From an uncultured Bacteroidales bacterium (lineage in GTDB: Bacteria > Bacteroidota > Bacteroidia > Bacteroidales > UBA932): a stretch of DNA of 64,000 nt. The stretch is from contig CAJOHX010000001.1 of the NCBI GenBank assembly GCA_905234475.1, positions 1 to 64,000 on the forward strand. Reading direction: 5' to 3'. Below the pieces are notes generated by a model, which saw nothing but the letters and a program-made list of their open reading frames with translations, was not told the DNA's origin and did not search any database. The position numbers and the translations under genes are program-made. Positions 18,201 through 24,413 of this stretch are shown in pieces; position 1 is the stretch's first letter; each line of letters begins with the position of its first letter.

Positions 18201-18938
18201 GCGCAGGCGCTTGGGGTCGTCCACGGCGGCGTTGGTCGTCAGGCAGATCAGGCGGTCGTGCGCCGGACCGTCCTCCTTTCGGATGAAATGGACGTCATTG
18301 GTGGCCACGACCTTGACGCCGTGCTTCTGCGCGAGCTCGAAGATCCGCGTCGTGTACTCCTTCTGCTGCTCATAGAGGTCCAGCGACATCCCGGGCACCT
18401 CCGTCTTGTGGAGCATCACTTCGAGATAATAATCTTCGCCGAACACGCGCTTGTGCCATTCGATGGCCTTGTCCACGCCGGCGGCGTCCCCCGCGAGGAT
18501 GCCGCGCGGGATCTCGCCCGCCATGCAGGCGGAGCAGCAGATCAGCCCCTCGTGGTACTGCTCCAGCACCTCGTGGCTCACGCGGGGCTTGTAGTACATG
18601 CCCTCGATGTGCCCGGTGGACACGATCTTCATGAGGTTCCTGTACCCCGTGTAATTCTTCGCCAGCAGGATGAGGTGGTAGTACTTCTTGTGGTCGTTGT
18701 CCTTCAGATGATGGTCGTAGTGCTGCGTGACATAGATCTCGCAGCCGAAGACAGGCTTGACGTCCGGGTGCTTCTTCGCCACGTCGGCGAAATCCTTGAC
18801 GCCGTACATGTTGCCGTGGTCCGTGATCGCCAGGCCGGGCATCCCCAACTCCTCCGCGCGGCGGAAGAGCTTCTCGATGTCGCTCATCCCGTCGAGGATG
18901 GAATACTGGGTATGGACGTGCAGGTGTACGAAAGACAT
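15243..18938 (-). CDS. dnaE: DNA polymerase III alpha subunit
   Basis: Replicative polymerase catalytic subunit, 1231 residues, full length. The N-terminal PHP domain begins SFVHLHVHTQYSILDG, with ITDHGNMYG at 38-46. The palm carries GPGRGSAAGSCVSYCLG (404-420) and the acidic triad in PDIDVDFDDEGR (Asp446, Asp448 and Asp450). Helix-hairpin-helix and OB-fold regions fill the C-terminal third. It is transcribed alone, towards secDF, from a -7 box only a few bases upstream, so its mRNA may be nearly leaderless. The gene and the adjacent toxin-antitoxin pair together lie between two identical inverted repeats, an unusual setting for an essential gene. Confidence 0.98.
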   Translation of the reverse strand: MSFVHLHVHTQYSILDGMSDIEKLFRRAEELGMPGLAITDHGNMYGVKDFADVAKKHPDVKPVFGCEIYVTQHYDHHLKDNDHKKYYHLILLAKNYTGYRNLMKIVSTGHIEGMYYKPRVSHEVLEQYHEGLICCSACMAGEIPRGILAGDAAGVDKAIEWHKRVFGEDYYLEVMLHKTEVPGMSLDLYEQQKEYTTRIFELAQKHGVKVVATNDVHFIRKEDGPAHDRLICLTTNAAVDDPKRLRYTQQEYLKSEDEMAALFPDHPEALANTLEVLDKVERYEIDRGHVLPKFELPEDFLADIDTHLQKYADIIENGKYDVSKDKDGQEVRNYRGDEFCRSVAYLCHLTYEGARRRYGETLNEEQQTRLHFELMTISYMGFPDYFLIVQDFINWGRRHGVSVGPGRGSAAGSCVSYCLGITNLDPIRYDLLFERFLNPERISMPDIDVDFDDEGRYRVIQYVQDKYGADHISHVITFGTMAAKLAVKDVARISNLSIPESNRLTKMIPDRPIVVREGGEDKEYKPTLANCVKYIKELKHEYEEGEPLVREVLDYALQLEGCIRQTGIHACAMIIGRGNLTDYIPITMGTDKATGQEVWVSQYEGTKIEDVGMLKMDFLGLKTLSIIDRALAMVKRRFGKDIDIEKIPIDDPEVFALYARGDTKSIFQFESGGMKEWLIRLHPERFEDLIAMNALYRPGPMDYIPDFVAGKNDPSKIHYDLPEMEDLLKETYGVTVYQEQVMRLSQKLAGFSKGKADKLRKAMGKKQKSVLDSLKESFMTGAIANGHPEAVLSKIWSDWEAFAKYAFNKSHATCYAWVSYQTAWIKAHYPSEFQASNLTQNISDMDELKEIMADCRKSGIKVLSPDVNESDAQFSVNRNGDIRYGLGGLKGFGDNVVQAIIREREANGAFADLFDFVERMAEMLNRRSVETLVYSGALDSFGYKRSQFFLPCKNGEQFIDELVKYANLYRNDQLDTANSLFGEVEELKPVRPEMPVTSAEEDVLALLQQEKEFVGMYLSSHPLDRYSFEIDTFTDCPLSGLQGLIDECEAADKTGKAAVAGIVTDVKTMTTRTGTPGARVMMEDYSGTYEFALFGKDYQAWLPFMQLHAQLFIEGEISARYFLKPEERAQGKKAPYSFKIKKISLLGNLNSDLLTSFNIVLESDRLSPDFRTKLVKILKANKGATPLSILLHDRTTGYNLDFHSKKFSVAVSEPFISALQRLGVTYTVTRK

Positions 18939-18945
18939 GGCTTCA

Positions 18946-18953
18946 CAAATATA
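18946..18953 (-). promoter_or_regulatory. Bacteroidota -7 promoter box for dnaE
   Basis: The minus strand reads TATATTTG, matching TAnnTTTG, only 7 nt before the dnaE ATG. Transcription would start within a few bases of the start codon, giving a leaderless or very short-leader mRNA. Confidence 0.6.
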
Positions 18954-18958
18954 CGCAA

Positions 18959-18988
18959 AAACACCCGACCTTCGCAGGCCGGGTGTTT
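18959..18988 (-). terminator. Hairpin between the dnaE and toxin-antitoxin promoters
   Basis: Arms AAACACCCG and CGGGTGTTT enclose an inner CCT/AGG pair. On the minus strand it is followed by a T-run, so it could stop leftward read-through from the toxin-antitoxin side before dnaE. On the plus strand only three T's follow. Confidence 0.5.
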
Positions 18989-19016
18989 GATTGTTGATAA
19001 CTTTTCTTCATATTAA

Positions 19017-19030
19017 AACTTGTACAAGTT
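19017..19030. promoter_or_regulatory. Perfect 14-bp palindromic operator of the toxin-antitoxin pair
   Basis: AACTTGTACAAGTT is its own reverse complement. It ends 12 nt before the -7 box, so it covers the -33 region (TTG at 19020-19022). That is where an autorepressing antitoxin of the XRE type would bind. The site is seen directly; the binding protein is inferred. Confidence 0.65.
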
Positions 19031-19042
19031 AAAAAATGCTTT

Positions 19043-19050
19043 TATCTTTG
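19043..19050 (+). promoter_or_regulatory. Bacteroidota -7 promoter box for the toxin-antitoxin pair
   Basis: TATCTTTG matches TAnnTTTG, with a TTG at 19020-19022 that is 20 nt upstream as the -33 element. The start codon follows 19 nt after the box. Confidence 0.75.
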
Positions 19051-19069
19051 CAGAAAGAGAACTGAAACT

Positions 19070-19612
19070 ATGCGATTTGAAGACATATTGGGAGATGAAA
19101 GACTCTGGGCCGTTGTATATGACGGCAGGCAACAGAATGCGCTAACGGAGTTGTTCTCGCAATGGACGGACTTGGATTACCTGTATGCTTTCTTTGAGAA
19201 GAACTGGAGCGACCTGAATGCGTATTTCCGGATAACGAGCATTGAGCAGGCGGTCATCGAAACGGGCTTGGATGCCATGTCTCTAAAAGCCGTGATTTTG
19301 GATATCCGCCCGGAAGCGAACCTGGATCAAATCTTTCGTCCCCTGGAGAATGGACGAATACAGGAAATGGTTCTCTCAAAAGAAAAAGCAAAGGGAACGA
19401 GACAATTCGGACACCCTTCCTGGCTTCGTATTTACGCCTTGAAGTTCGAACCGGATGCTTATTTGATTACCGGCGGAGCGATAAAGCTGACAAGGACAAT
19501 GGAAGAACGGGAGCATACCCACAGGGAGCTGATGAATCTTGAACGCGTCAGACGTTTTTTATTGGAAGCCGGCGCAGTAGATATAGAAGGATTTAAGGAT
19601 CTTAACTCATAG
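19070..19612 (+). CDS. Putative toxin of a type II toxin-antitoxin pair (Gp49/HigB-like C-terminus)
   Basis: A 180-residue soluble protein lying 2 nt before an XRE-type regulator gene. Residues about 119-178 (WLRIYALKFEPDAYLITGGA, then a charged helix ending in ERVRRFLLEAG) resemble the C-terminal core of Gp49/HigB and RelE-fold mRNA interferases, with the typical I-T-G-G-A-I-K-L-T strand. The first 110 residues are longer than in classic HigB and I do not recognise them. Base composition is visibly more AT-rich than in the neighbouring genes, suggesting acquisition. Toxin activity is inferred from gene order and the weak fold resemblance. It might instead be a plain conserved protein with a linked regulator. 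Confidence 0.6.
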   Translation: MRFEDILGDERLWAVVYDGRQQNALTELFSQWTDLDYLYAFFEKNWSDLNAYFRITSIEQAVIETGLDAMSLKAVILDIRPEANLDQIFRPLENGRIQEMVLSKEKAKGTRQFGHPSWLRIYALKFEPDAYLITGGAIKLTRTMEEREHTHRELMNLERVRRFLLEAGAVDIEGFKDLNS

Positions 19613-19614
19613 CC

Positions 19615-20010
19615 ATGAAACGAACCATCGATGTTATAAAGGCCCATTCGTTTGGGGATCCCGGCGCCTGGAGAAAACAGGCGCAGGAGGAGTTGGATGT
19701 CTGGGATTGGCAACAGTACTCTTTCTTGATAGCCGCCAAGGCTCGCGGGGCCATGACCAAAAAAGGGATTACTCAAAAGCAACTTGCAGAGGCCATGGGC
19801 TGCACTCAGCAGTATGTCTCGCTGGTTCTGAAAGGCAATTTGAATCTTACCCTTGAGACGATTTCCCGCCTGGAGAAGGCGCTGGGGGTCCGAATCCTGG
19901 AGAATCTTTTCTCAATAGAATCGACCTATGTGATTCCGCCTCGTGAACCCCAATATCTAAGCGACGGGAAGGCTCCAGAATATGGCTCCGAACATAGCAG
20001 CATGAAATAA
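19615..20010 (+). CDS. XRE-family helix-turn-helix regulator, putative antitoxin
   Basis: A 131-residue protein with a lambda-repressor type HTH at about 50-92: GITQKQLAEAMGCTQQYVSL, then the third helix and ETISRLEKALGV. The start is 2 nt after the putative toxin stop, so the pair is cotranscribed toxin-first, the HigBA order. The N-terminal 45 residues (ending WDWQQYSFLIAAKARGAM) and a Pro/Ser-rich tail flank the HTH. It likely binds the 14-bp palindrome at 19017-19030 and represses its own operon. HTH assignment is firm; the antitoxin role is inferred. Confidence 0.75.
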   Translation: MKRTIDVIKAHSFGDPGAWRKQAQEELDVWDWQQYSFLIAAKARGAMTKKGITQKQLAEAMGCTQQYVSLVLKGNLNLTLETISRLEKALGVRILENLFSIESTYVIPPREPQYLSDGKAPEYGSEHSSMK

Positions 20011-20033
20011 ATACGTCGCCGGCTCGGGGCCGG

Positions 20034-20106
20034 AAAGGGCTAAAAATGGCGCCGACCCTGGTTTTGAAAGCCGGGTCGGCGCCAAATTACTTCATTTTCG
20101 GTTCCG
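20034..20106 (-). repeat. 73-nt inverted repeat, copy B (hairpin element)
   Basis: Exact reverse complement of 15150-15222, including the 11-bp hairpin GGCGCCGACCC/GGGTCGGCGCC. The neighbouring second hairpin differs in sequence from copy A (CCGGC with GCCGG) but keeps the pairing. It lies between the convergent ends of the XRE gene and the CcsBA-type gene, so it can terminate both. Confidence 0.85.
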
Positions 20107-20117
20107 GGCCTGACGCG

Positions 20118-21392
20118 TCAAGCGTAACTATGCATGCCGCCCAGCAGCATATTGACACCAAAGTAGGTCACCAGCACGCAGAGGAAGGCGGCCAGCAGGA
20201 AGGCATGGAAGAAGCGCGGGCGACCGAAGGCCTTCAGCGCGCGTCCGTGCAGGGGGAAGGAATAGACCAGGAGCGTGACCAGCGCCCAGGTCTCCTTGGG
20301 GTCCCAGGCCCAGTAGTTGCCCCAGGAAATGTTGGCCCACACGGCCCCCAGGAAGGTCCCGAAGGTCAGCAGGAACACCGCCGGACACAGCATCGTGATA
20401 CACACGTCGCGCAAGCGCTCAGAGCGCTCCTTCGGCAGCAGCAGCCCGATGATGCCCAGGATGGCCAGCACGCCGAACAACGCATAGCTCACCATGATCG
20501 GAATCATGTGGATAAACAGCAGCGGCGAGCGCAGCACCGGCATCAGCGGCCCCTTCGGGAAAGCGTCCAGCAGCCAGAGGACCAGCAGGGCTACCCCGGC
20601 CACAGCCAGAACGATTACGGCGGTGCGCCGTCCCCGGCCGGGCGTGCGGCGGGCGCGGATGGCACGCCGAGCCTCATCGTAAGTGGTGTCCTTCTGGAAG
20701 AAATAGCCCAGCATCGCGACCAGAAGCAGCAGATAGCCCGCATAGGTGATGCCGACGCCCCAGGGGTCGCGGCTCACTGCCAGGATGCTGCCCAGGCCGT
20801 CTTCGTCGTAGTCGGCCTGGTAGAAGCGGTAGCCATCGCGCTTGTATATATGGTTCATCGAGATCGTAACGGACGAAGATTCCGGGTCATCCTTCGACAA
20901 GCTCAGGATCCGCCCGGAATGACGACCGGAAGGCCCGGAAGGGCGAACAGTCAGCTCCGAAATGTAGTCCGAGATGTTGCGGGTCCCGGGGTCGTACTCG
21001 ATGCGGAACGCCTTCAGTTCCAGCGAGAAAGGCAGGGTGGCGGAGCCGCCTTCATCCAGTTCGAACGCGGTCGCCGGCTCGCCTTCCCGCAGGTGGATCA
21101 TGCCGCTCTTGCCCGTCAGGTGGGTCACCAGCGCACCGGCAAGGATGAGCACAAAGGCCCCGTGCAGCAGCAGCGTGCAGGGCCTCCGCGCCCCGCCGCG
21201 CTCCAGCAGGAACCAGATGCCCGCAACGGCCGTCACCGCCCACAGGGCGATGAAAACGGGGTTGTGGTACACCCAGCGCAGCGCAAAGTCGGTTCCGTAA
21301 ATCCTTTCCAGCACCGTGGCGGCCATCATCGAGACGATGAGGACCGCCATAGCGCTGTAACTAATACATTTCAGGGTCTTCTGCTTGTCCAT
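20118..21392 (-). CDS. CcsBA-type cytochrome c biogenesis protein (short ResB-CcsA fusion)
   Basis: Delivers haem to exported c-type cytochromes at the inner membrane. N-terminal TM helices (about 12-28, 46-63, 75-91) and a periplasmic stretch resemble ResB/CcsB. The C-terminal half is CcsA-like, with the WWD signature WGNYWAWDPKETWALVT at 357-373, a conserved His at 295 and VTYFGVN at 408-414. At 424 residues it is much shorter than the usual CcsBA fusion. Residues 157-172 are encoded exactly by a 48-nt palindromic repeat present intergenically at 11945-11992, so the element has inserted in frame. Its start touches the stop of the di-haem oxidoreductase gene, which suggests that protein is its client. 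Confidence 0.88.
   Translation of the reverse strand: MDKQKTLKCISYSAMAVLIVSMMAATVLERIYGTDFALRWVYHNPVFIALWAVTAVAGIWFLLERGGARRPCTLLLHGAFVLILAGALVTHLTGKSGMIHLREGEPATAFELDEGGSATLPFSLELKAFRIEYDPGTRNISDYISELTVRPSGPSGRHSGRILSLSKDDPESSSVTISMNHIYKRDGYRFYQADYDEDGLGSILAVSRDPWGVGITYAGYLLLLVAMLGYFFQKDTTYDEARRAIRARRTPGRGRRTAVIVLAVAGVALLVLWLLDAFPKGPLMPVLRSPLLFIHMIPIMVSYALFGVLAILGIIGLLLPKERSERLRDVCITMLCPAVFLLTFGTFLGAVWANISWGNYWAWDPKETWALVTLLVYSFPLHGRALKAFGRPRFFHAFLLAAFLCVLVTYFGVNMLLGGMHSYA
20877..20924 (-). repeat. 48-nt palindromic repeat inside the CcsBA-type gene
   Basis: Reverse complement of 11945-11992 with two mismatches. It is exactly 16 codons long and encodes residues 157-172 of the host protein without breaking the frame. 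It lies in the periplasmic loop, where an insertion is likely tolerated. Confidence 0.8.
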
Positions 21393-23173
21393 TAAATCGA
21401 ATCTATGAACAGGACCACCGCGTCGCGGTCTTCCTTGCTCAGATTGTAAAACTTCTCGGCCGAACCGTAGGCGTCACTTTGCCTGCTAAATGCATGCCAC
21501 ATAATCGCCTCGATTACATTGCGGGCGCGGCAGTCGTGCAGCCGGTCGCCGCGGCCGGTGTTCTGCGCATGCAGGCCGCGTCCCCACAGCGGGGTGGTGC
21601 GGCACCAGGTGCCGTGGATGTCGTTCTTCATGTACAGGCGGTGCTGGATCAGGTCGGAATACGGCCAGATGGTCTGATCCGCGTAACGCGGAAGCGGTTT
21701 GTTCTCATTCATCGCCGGGCTCCAGTAGTTGTCGCTGCCGGTCTTCCAGGACGGCTTGTGGCAGGCGGCGCAGCCCATTTCGTTGAAGAGCTTCTTGCCC
21801 CGCTGCACCCGCTCGTCATTGAGGTCGCGGGCGCGCGGAATGGCCAGGCCACGGTGCCAGACCATGAAGTCGTAGAAGTCGTCTGCGGCCATCTCCGGCT
21901 CGAAATTGTGGTAGGCGTTGTCGTACTGGTTGGTGCCGGGACGGAGCAGCTCGTAGACCGCCTCGGCCACCTCGGCCTCTGTCACGGTGCCGTCCTTGTC
22001 CACGTCCACATAGTAGGGCGAGGAGGCGCCGGCTTCCATGATCGCGGAAATGACGGACGGGGTCTGCGACATCTTCTTCGCCCACGCGTTGGTGGTGTAG
22101 AGGAAGACGCGGTCCGGGCGGGAGACATTGGTAATGTTCCAGATGGCGTTGGCGCCGGCGCCGTCCTGCAGCGTGCCGCGCGTCATCGCATAGGTGAAGC
22201 GCTTGACGGGCTTGAATTCGCCCCGGGCGACGAAGGTGCCGTCGGCAAGGTAGCCGTCCCCGTTGGTCCCGGCCTGGTAGTTGGCGTAGAACGCCGACGC
22301 GGCGAAATCGTTCGCCCCCTTGTCCCAGAAGGACGGGTTAAGCTCCACATACGGGGCCTCGGCGCGGTACTGTTCGCGGATGGCATCGTCCGGAATGGCG
22401 TCGATCAGGCCGGAGCCCATGATGCCGATAGTGCTCTCCAGACGGAATCCCAGCGTGAGCCCCTTCTCCTCGGCGGTGTCGTACGGATTCGGGTCCGTGT
22501 TGAACGCATCGCGGTCAATGGTCAGCTCGGGATAGATGAGCTCGTAGCTTTCGCCGTCGGCGAATTTCAGCGGCAGGCCACTGTCCATCGCGGACACCTT
22601 GTTCCAGACGATGTGGATGCCTTTCTCGTCGATGGGCGGCAGGAAGGGCTCCGCCGCCATGGTCTGCGGCATGCCCGTGACTTCGGCGACATAGCCGCCG
22701 TCGTTGCTGCCGGGCTCATTGGCATAGTAGACCACGAGGAGGTAGCCGTTGCTCCAGGCTTCGGCGCCGTTGGCAATGTAGGCGGGCTGCCAGTGGCCGT
22801 GGCCATAGCCCGGATGGCAGTCCAGGCAGGACTTGCGCACCGCGGCGGGACCCAGGCCCTTGAACGGAGCCGTATTGAGCGTGAAATTGCGCTCGAAGAA
22901 CATCTCGCCGTGGTTGAAGGCCCGCGTGAGGCCCTGCTGCGTGACCGCGGGCGTCTCGTCCTCGTAGCAGCCTTCCGTCACGTTGAGGGTGGTGCCCAGC
23001 TGCCCGCCGGGATACCATTCCTCCGCCGTGAAATTGCCGACCGCCTGGCCGACGTATTTGGCGTCAGACTCGGTCTTGCCCGTCATTTTCGTCCCGTACC
23101 TGTCCAGTTCGCACCCTGTCAGGAGCGCCAGGCAGCCAAGACCCAGAAGGAAAAGATGTGTGTTGTTTCTCAT
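21392..23173 (-). CDS. Di-haem oxidoreductase (thiol oxidoreductase/peroxidase-like, DHOR family)
   Basis: A 593-residue exported lipoprotein (LLTGC, Cys21) with two c-type haem sites, CLDCH (116-120) and CAACH (468-472), in the arrangement of the DHOR/DUF1111 family often described as thiol oxidoreductase or MauG-like. A calcium-loop-like stretch DVDKDGTVTEAEV at 390-402 resembles an EF hand. The next gene downstream encodes a cytochrome c maturation factor and the one upstream an imelysin, matching the known pairing of DHOR proteins with imelysin-type proteins in metal-uptake loci. The likely role is periplasmic redox chemistry linked to iron or metal acquisition. The substrate is unknown. 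Confidence 0.9.
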   Translation of the reverse strand: MRNNTHLFLLGLGCLALLTGCELDRYGTKMTGKTESDAKYVGQAVGNFTAEEWYPGGQLGTTLNVTEGCYEDETPAVTQQGLTRAFNHGEMFFERNFTLNTAPFKGLGPAAVRKSCLDCHPGYGHGHWQPAYIANGAEAWSNGYLLVVYYANEPGSNDGGYVAEVTGMPQTMAAEPFLPPIDEKGIHIVWNKVSAMDSGLPLKFADGESYELIYPELTIDRDAFNTDPNPYDTAEEKGLTLGFRLESTIGIMGSGLIDAIPDDAIREQYRAEAPYVELNPSFWDKGANDFAASAFYANYQAGTNGDGYLADGTFVARGEFKPVKRFTYAMTRGTLQDGAGANAIWNITNVSRPDRVFLYTTNAWAKKMSQTPSVISAIMEAGASSPYYVDVDKDGTVTEAEVAEAVYELLRPGTNQYDNAYHNFEPEMAADDFYDFMVWHRGLAIPRARDLNDERVQRGKKLFNEMGCAACHKPSWKTGSDNYWSPAMNENKPLPRYADQTIWPYSDLIQHRLYMKNDIHGTWCRTTPLWGRGLHAQNTGRGDRLHDCRARNVIEAIMWHAFSRQSDAYGSAEKFYNLSKEDRDAVVLFIDSI

Positions 23174-23177
23174 AAGC

Positions 23178-24392
23178 TTACAGTTTTGCCACCCAGTCGG
23201 CCGCAGCGTTCAGCTGCTCGTCCAGGGCGTTGATCTTCTCGATGGCGGCGCCGGCGACCGCCGCTTTCTTGTTGTCCACGAAGGCGACGCCGGAATTGAT
23301 GCAGTCGTCCAGGGCGGCGACGGCGGCCTTCAGGGCGTTCTCCAGCGCGGCGGCATTGGCGTAGCCGTTATTCTTCATGACTGCCATCAGGCTCGTTGCG
23401 CCGGCGCTCGTCGCGCCGTTGCGGCCGTACAGGCTGTACTGGATGGAAAGGATGTTGTCCTTGAAGTCCACATAGGATTTCTTGGAATACGGCGACTCGA
23501 TGTAGTCCAGGGACTCCTCGTCGTCGGCGGCGGCATAGTAGGCCGTGCCGATCTTGGTGTTGGCCACCTCGTTGCAGATGTTGGAGCAGCCGGCCACCAG
23601 GATGTTGGACACGGCGAACTGCCAGGTCCGGTAGGTGCTGCCCGGCTCGCCTGCGCCCAGCAGGTTCTCGCCGAAGGTCATGCCGCTGTCCATCACGGTG
23701 TTGAGCTCCAGCTCGTCCTCGACCAGCGCCACGCGGTCGGCCGGGCAGTCGGGATCCCAGGCGGCCTGGAGCTCGAAGCAGTAGTTGCGCAGGTCTTCCG
23801 CGACGGCTGTCGCGAAAATCAGCTCCGTTTTGCCGTCCACGCCCAGGGCGTCGTCGTTGTAAGCGGCGCTGAAGCAGCCCGCGTCGCGCGGGGAGCCGTC
23901 CCGGAAGAGGATGAACTCGATGCCGTGGAAGCCCAGGGCGGAGGCGCCCACGTAGCCGGTGGCGTCGGCGCCGTCAGCGTCCAGCGCGGCGATGGCGCCG
24001 GCATTGGTCAGGGCGTTGGCGAGCGCGTCCAGGTCGAGCGGCCAGGAGTCGATGTGCGGGTCGATGCCGTAATTGGTGGCGGCGCCGAACAGGAACGCCT
24101 CGCTCTTCTCCCACCAGCTGCGGGCGCTGAGGAAGGTCGCGCAGGCGGCGTTGACCTGGGCGCTGCTGACATTGGCCGAAGCCTTCATGGCAGCGAGCTG
24201 GGTGTAGAGGCTGGCCGTCTCGTCGGCCAGTTTGCCGTAGATATCATAGATCACGCCGGGGACATACTCCTCGACGGCGGCCTTCAGGGCCTGCTCCTCG
24301 GCCGAGAGGCCGGTGTTGATCTTGTTTCCTCCGCAGGACATGACGAGCACGCCGGTGGCGGCCGTCATGATGAATTTCATTGCTCTTTTCAT
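23178..24392 (-). CDS. Imelysin-family lipoprotein (peptidase M75/EfeO-like)
   Basis: A 404-residue lipoprotein (LVMSC, Cys20). It shows the imelysin GxHxxE motif as GFHGIE at 154-159 and the DPHIDSWPL segment at 111-119, after WWEKSEAFLFG at 93-103. Family members bind iron or other metals or haem-related ligands rather than acting as proteases, and occur with EfeO-type uptake and DHOR cytochromes. It lies 4 nt upstream of the DHOR gene and just downstream of an outer-membrane porin-like gene. Together this suggests metal capture in the periplasm. The ligand is not deducible from sequence. Confidence 0.9.
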   Translation of the reverse strand: MKRAMKFIMTAATGVLVMSCGGNKINTGLSAEEQALKAAVEEYVPGVIYDIYGKLADETASLYTQLAAMKASANVSSAQVNAACATFLSARSWWEKSEAFLFGAATNYGIDPHIDSWPLDLDALANALTNAGAIAALDADGADATGYVGASALGFHGIEFILFRDGSPRDAGCFSAAYNDDALGVDGKTELIFATAVAEDLRNYCFELQAAWDPDCPADRVALVEDELELNTVMDSGMTFGENLLGAGEPGSTYRTWQFAVSNILVAGCSNICNEVANTKIGTAYYAAADDEESLDYIESPYSKKSYVDFKDNILSIQYSLYGRNGATSAGATSLMAVMKNNGYANAAALENALKAAVAALDDCINSGVAFVDNKKAAVAGAAIEKINALDEQLNAAADWVAKL

Positions 24393-24413
24393 AATTGTCT
24401 ATTTTTAAGTTGT

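Noticed and set aside
15615..19016. A very long open frame on the plus strand opposite dnaE
   Set aside because: It is an antisense shadow of dnaE caused by the GC-rich third codon positions. Its translation is low-complexity (Val, Gly, His, Arg rich), with no domain and no promoter.
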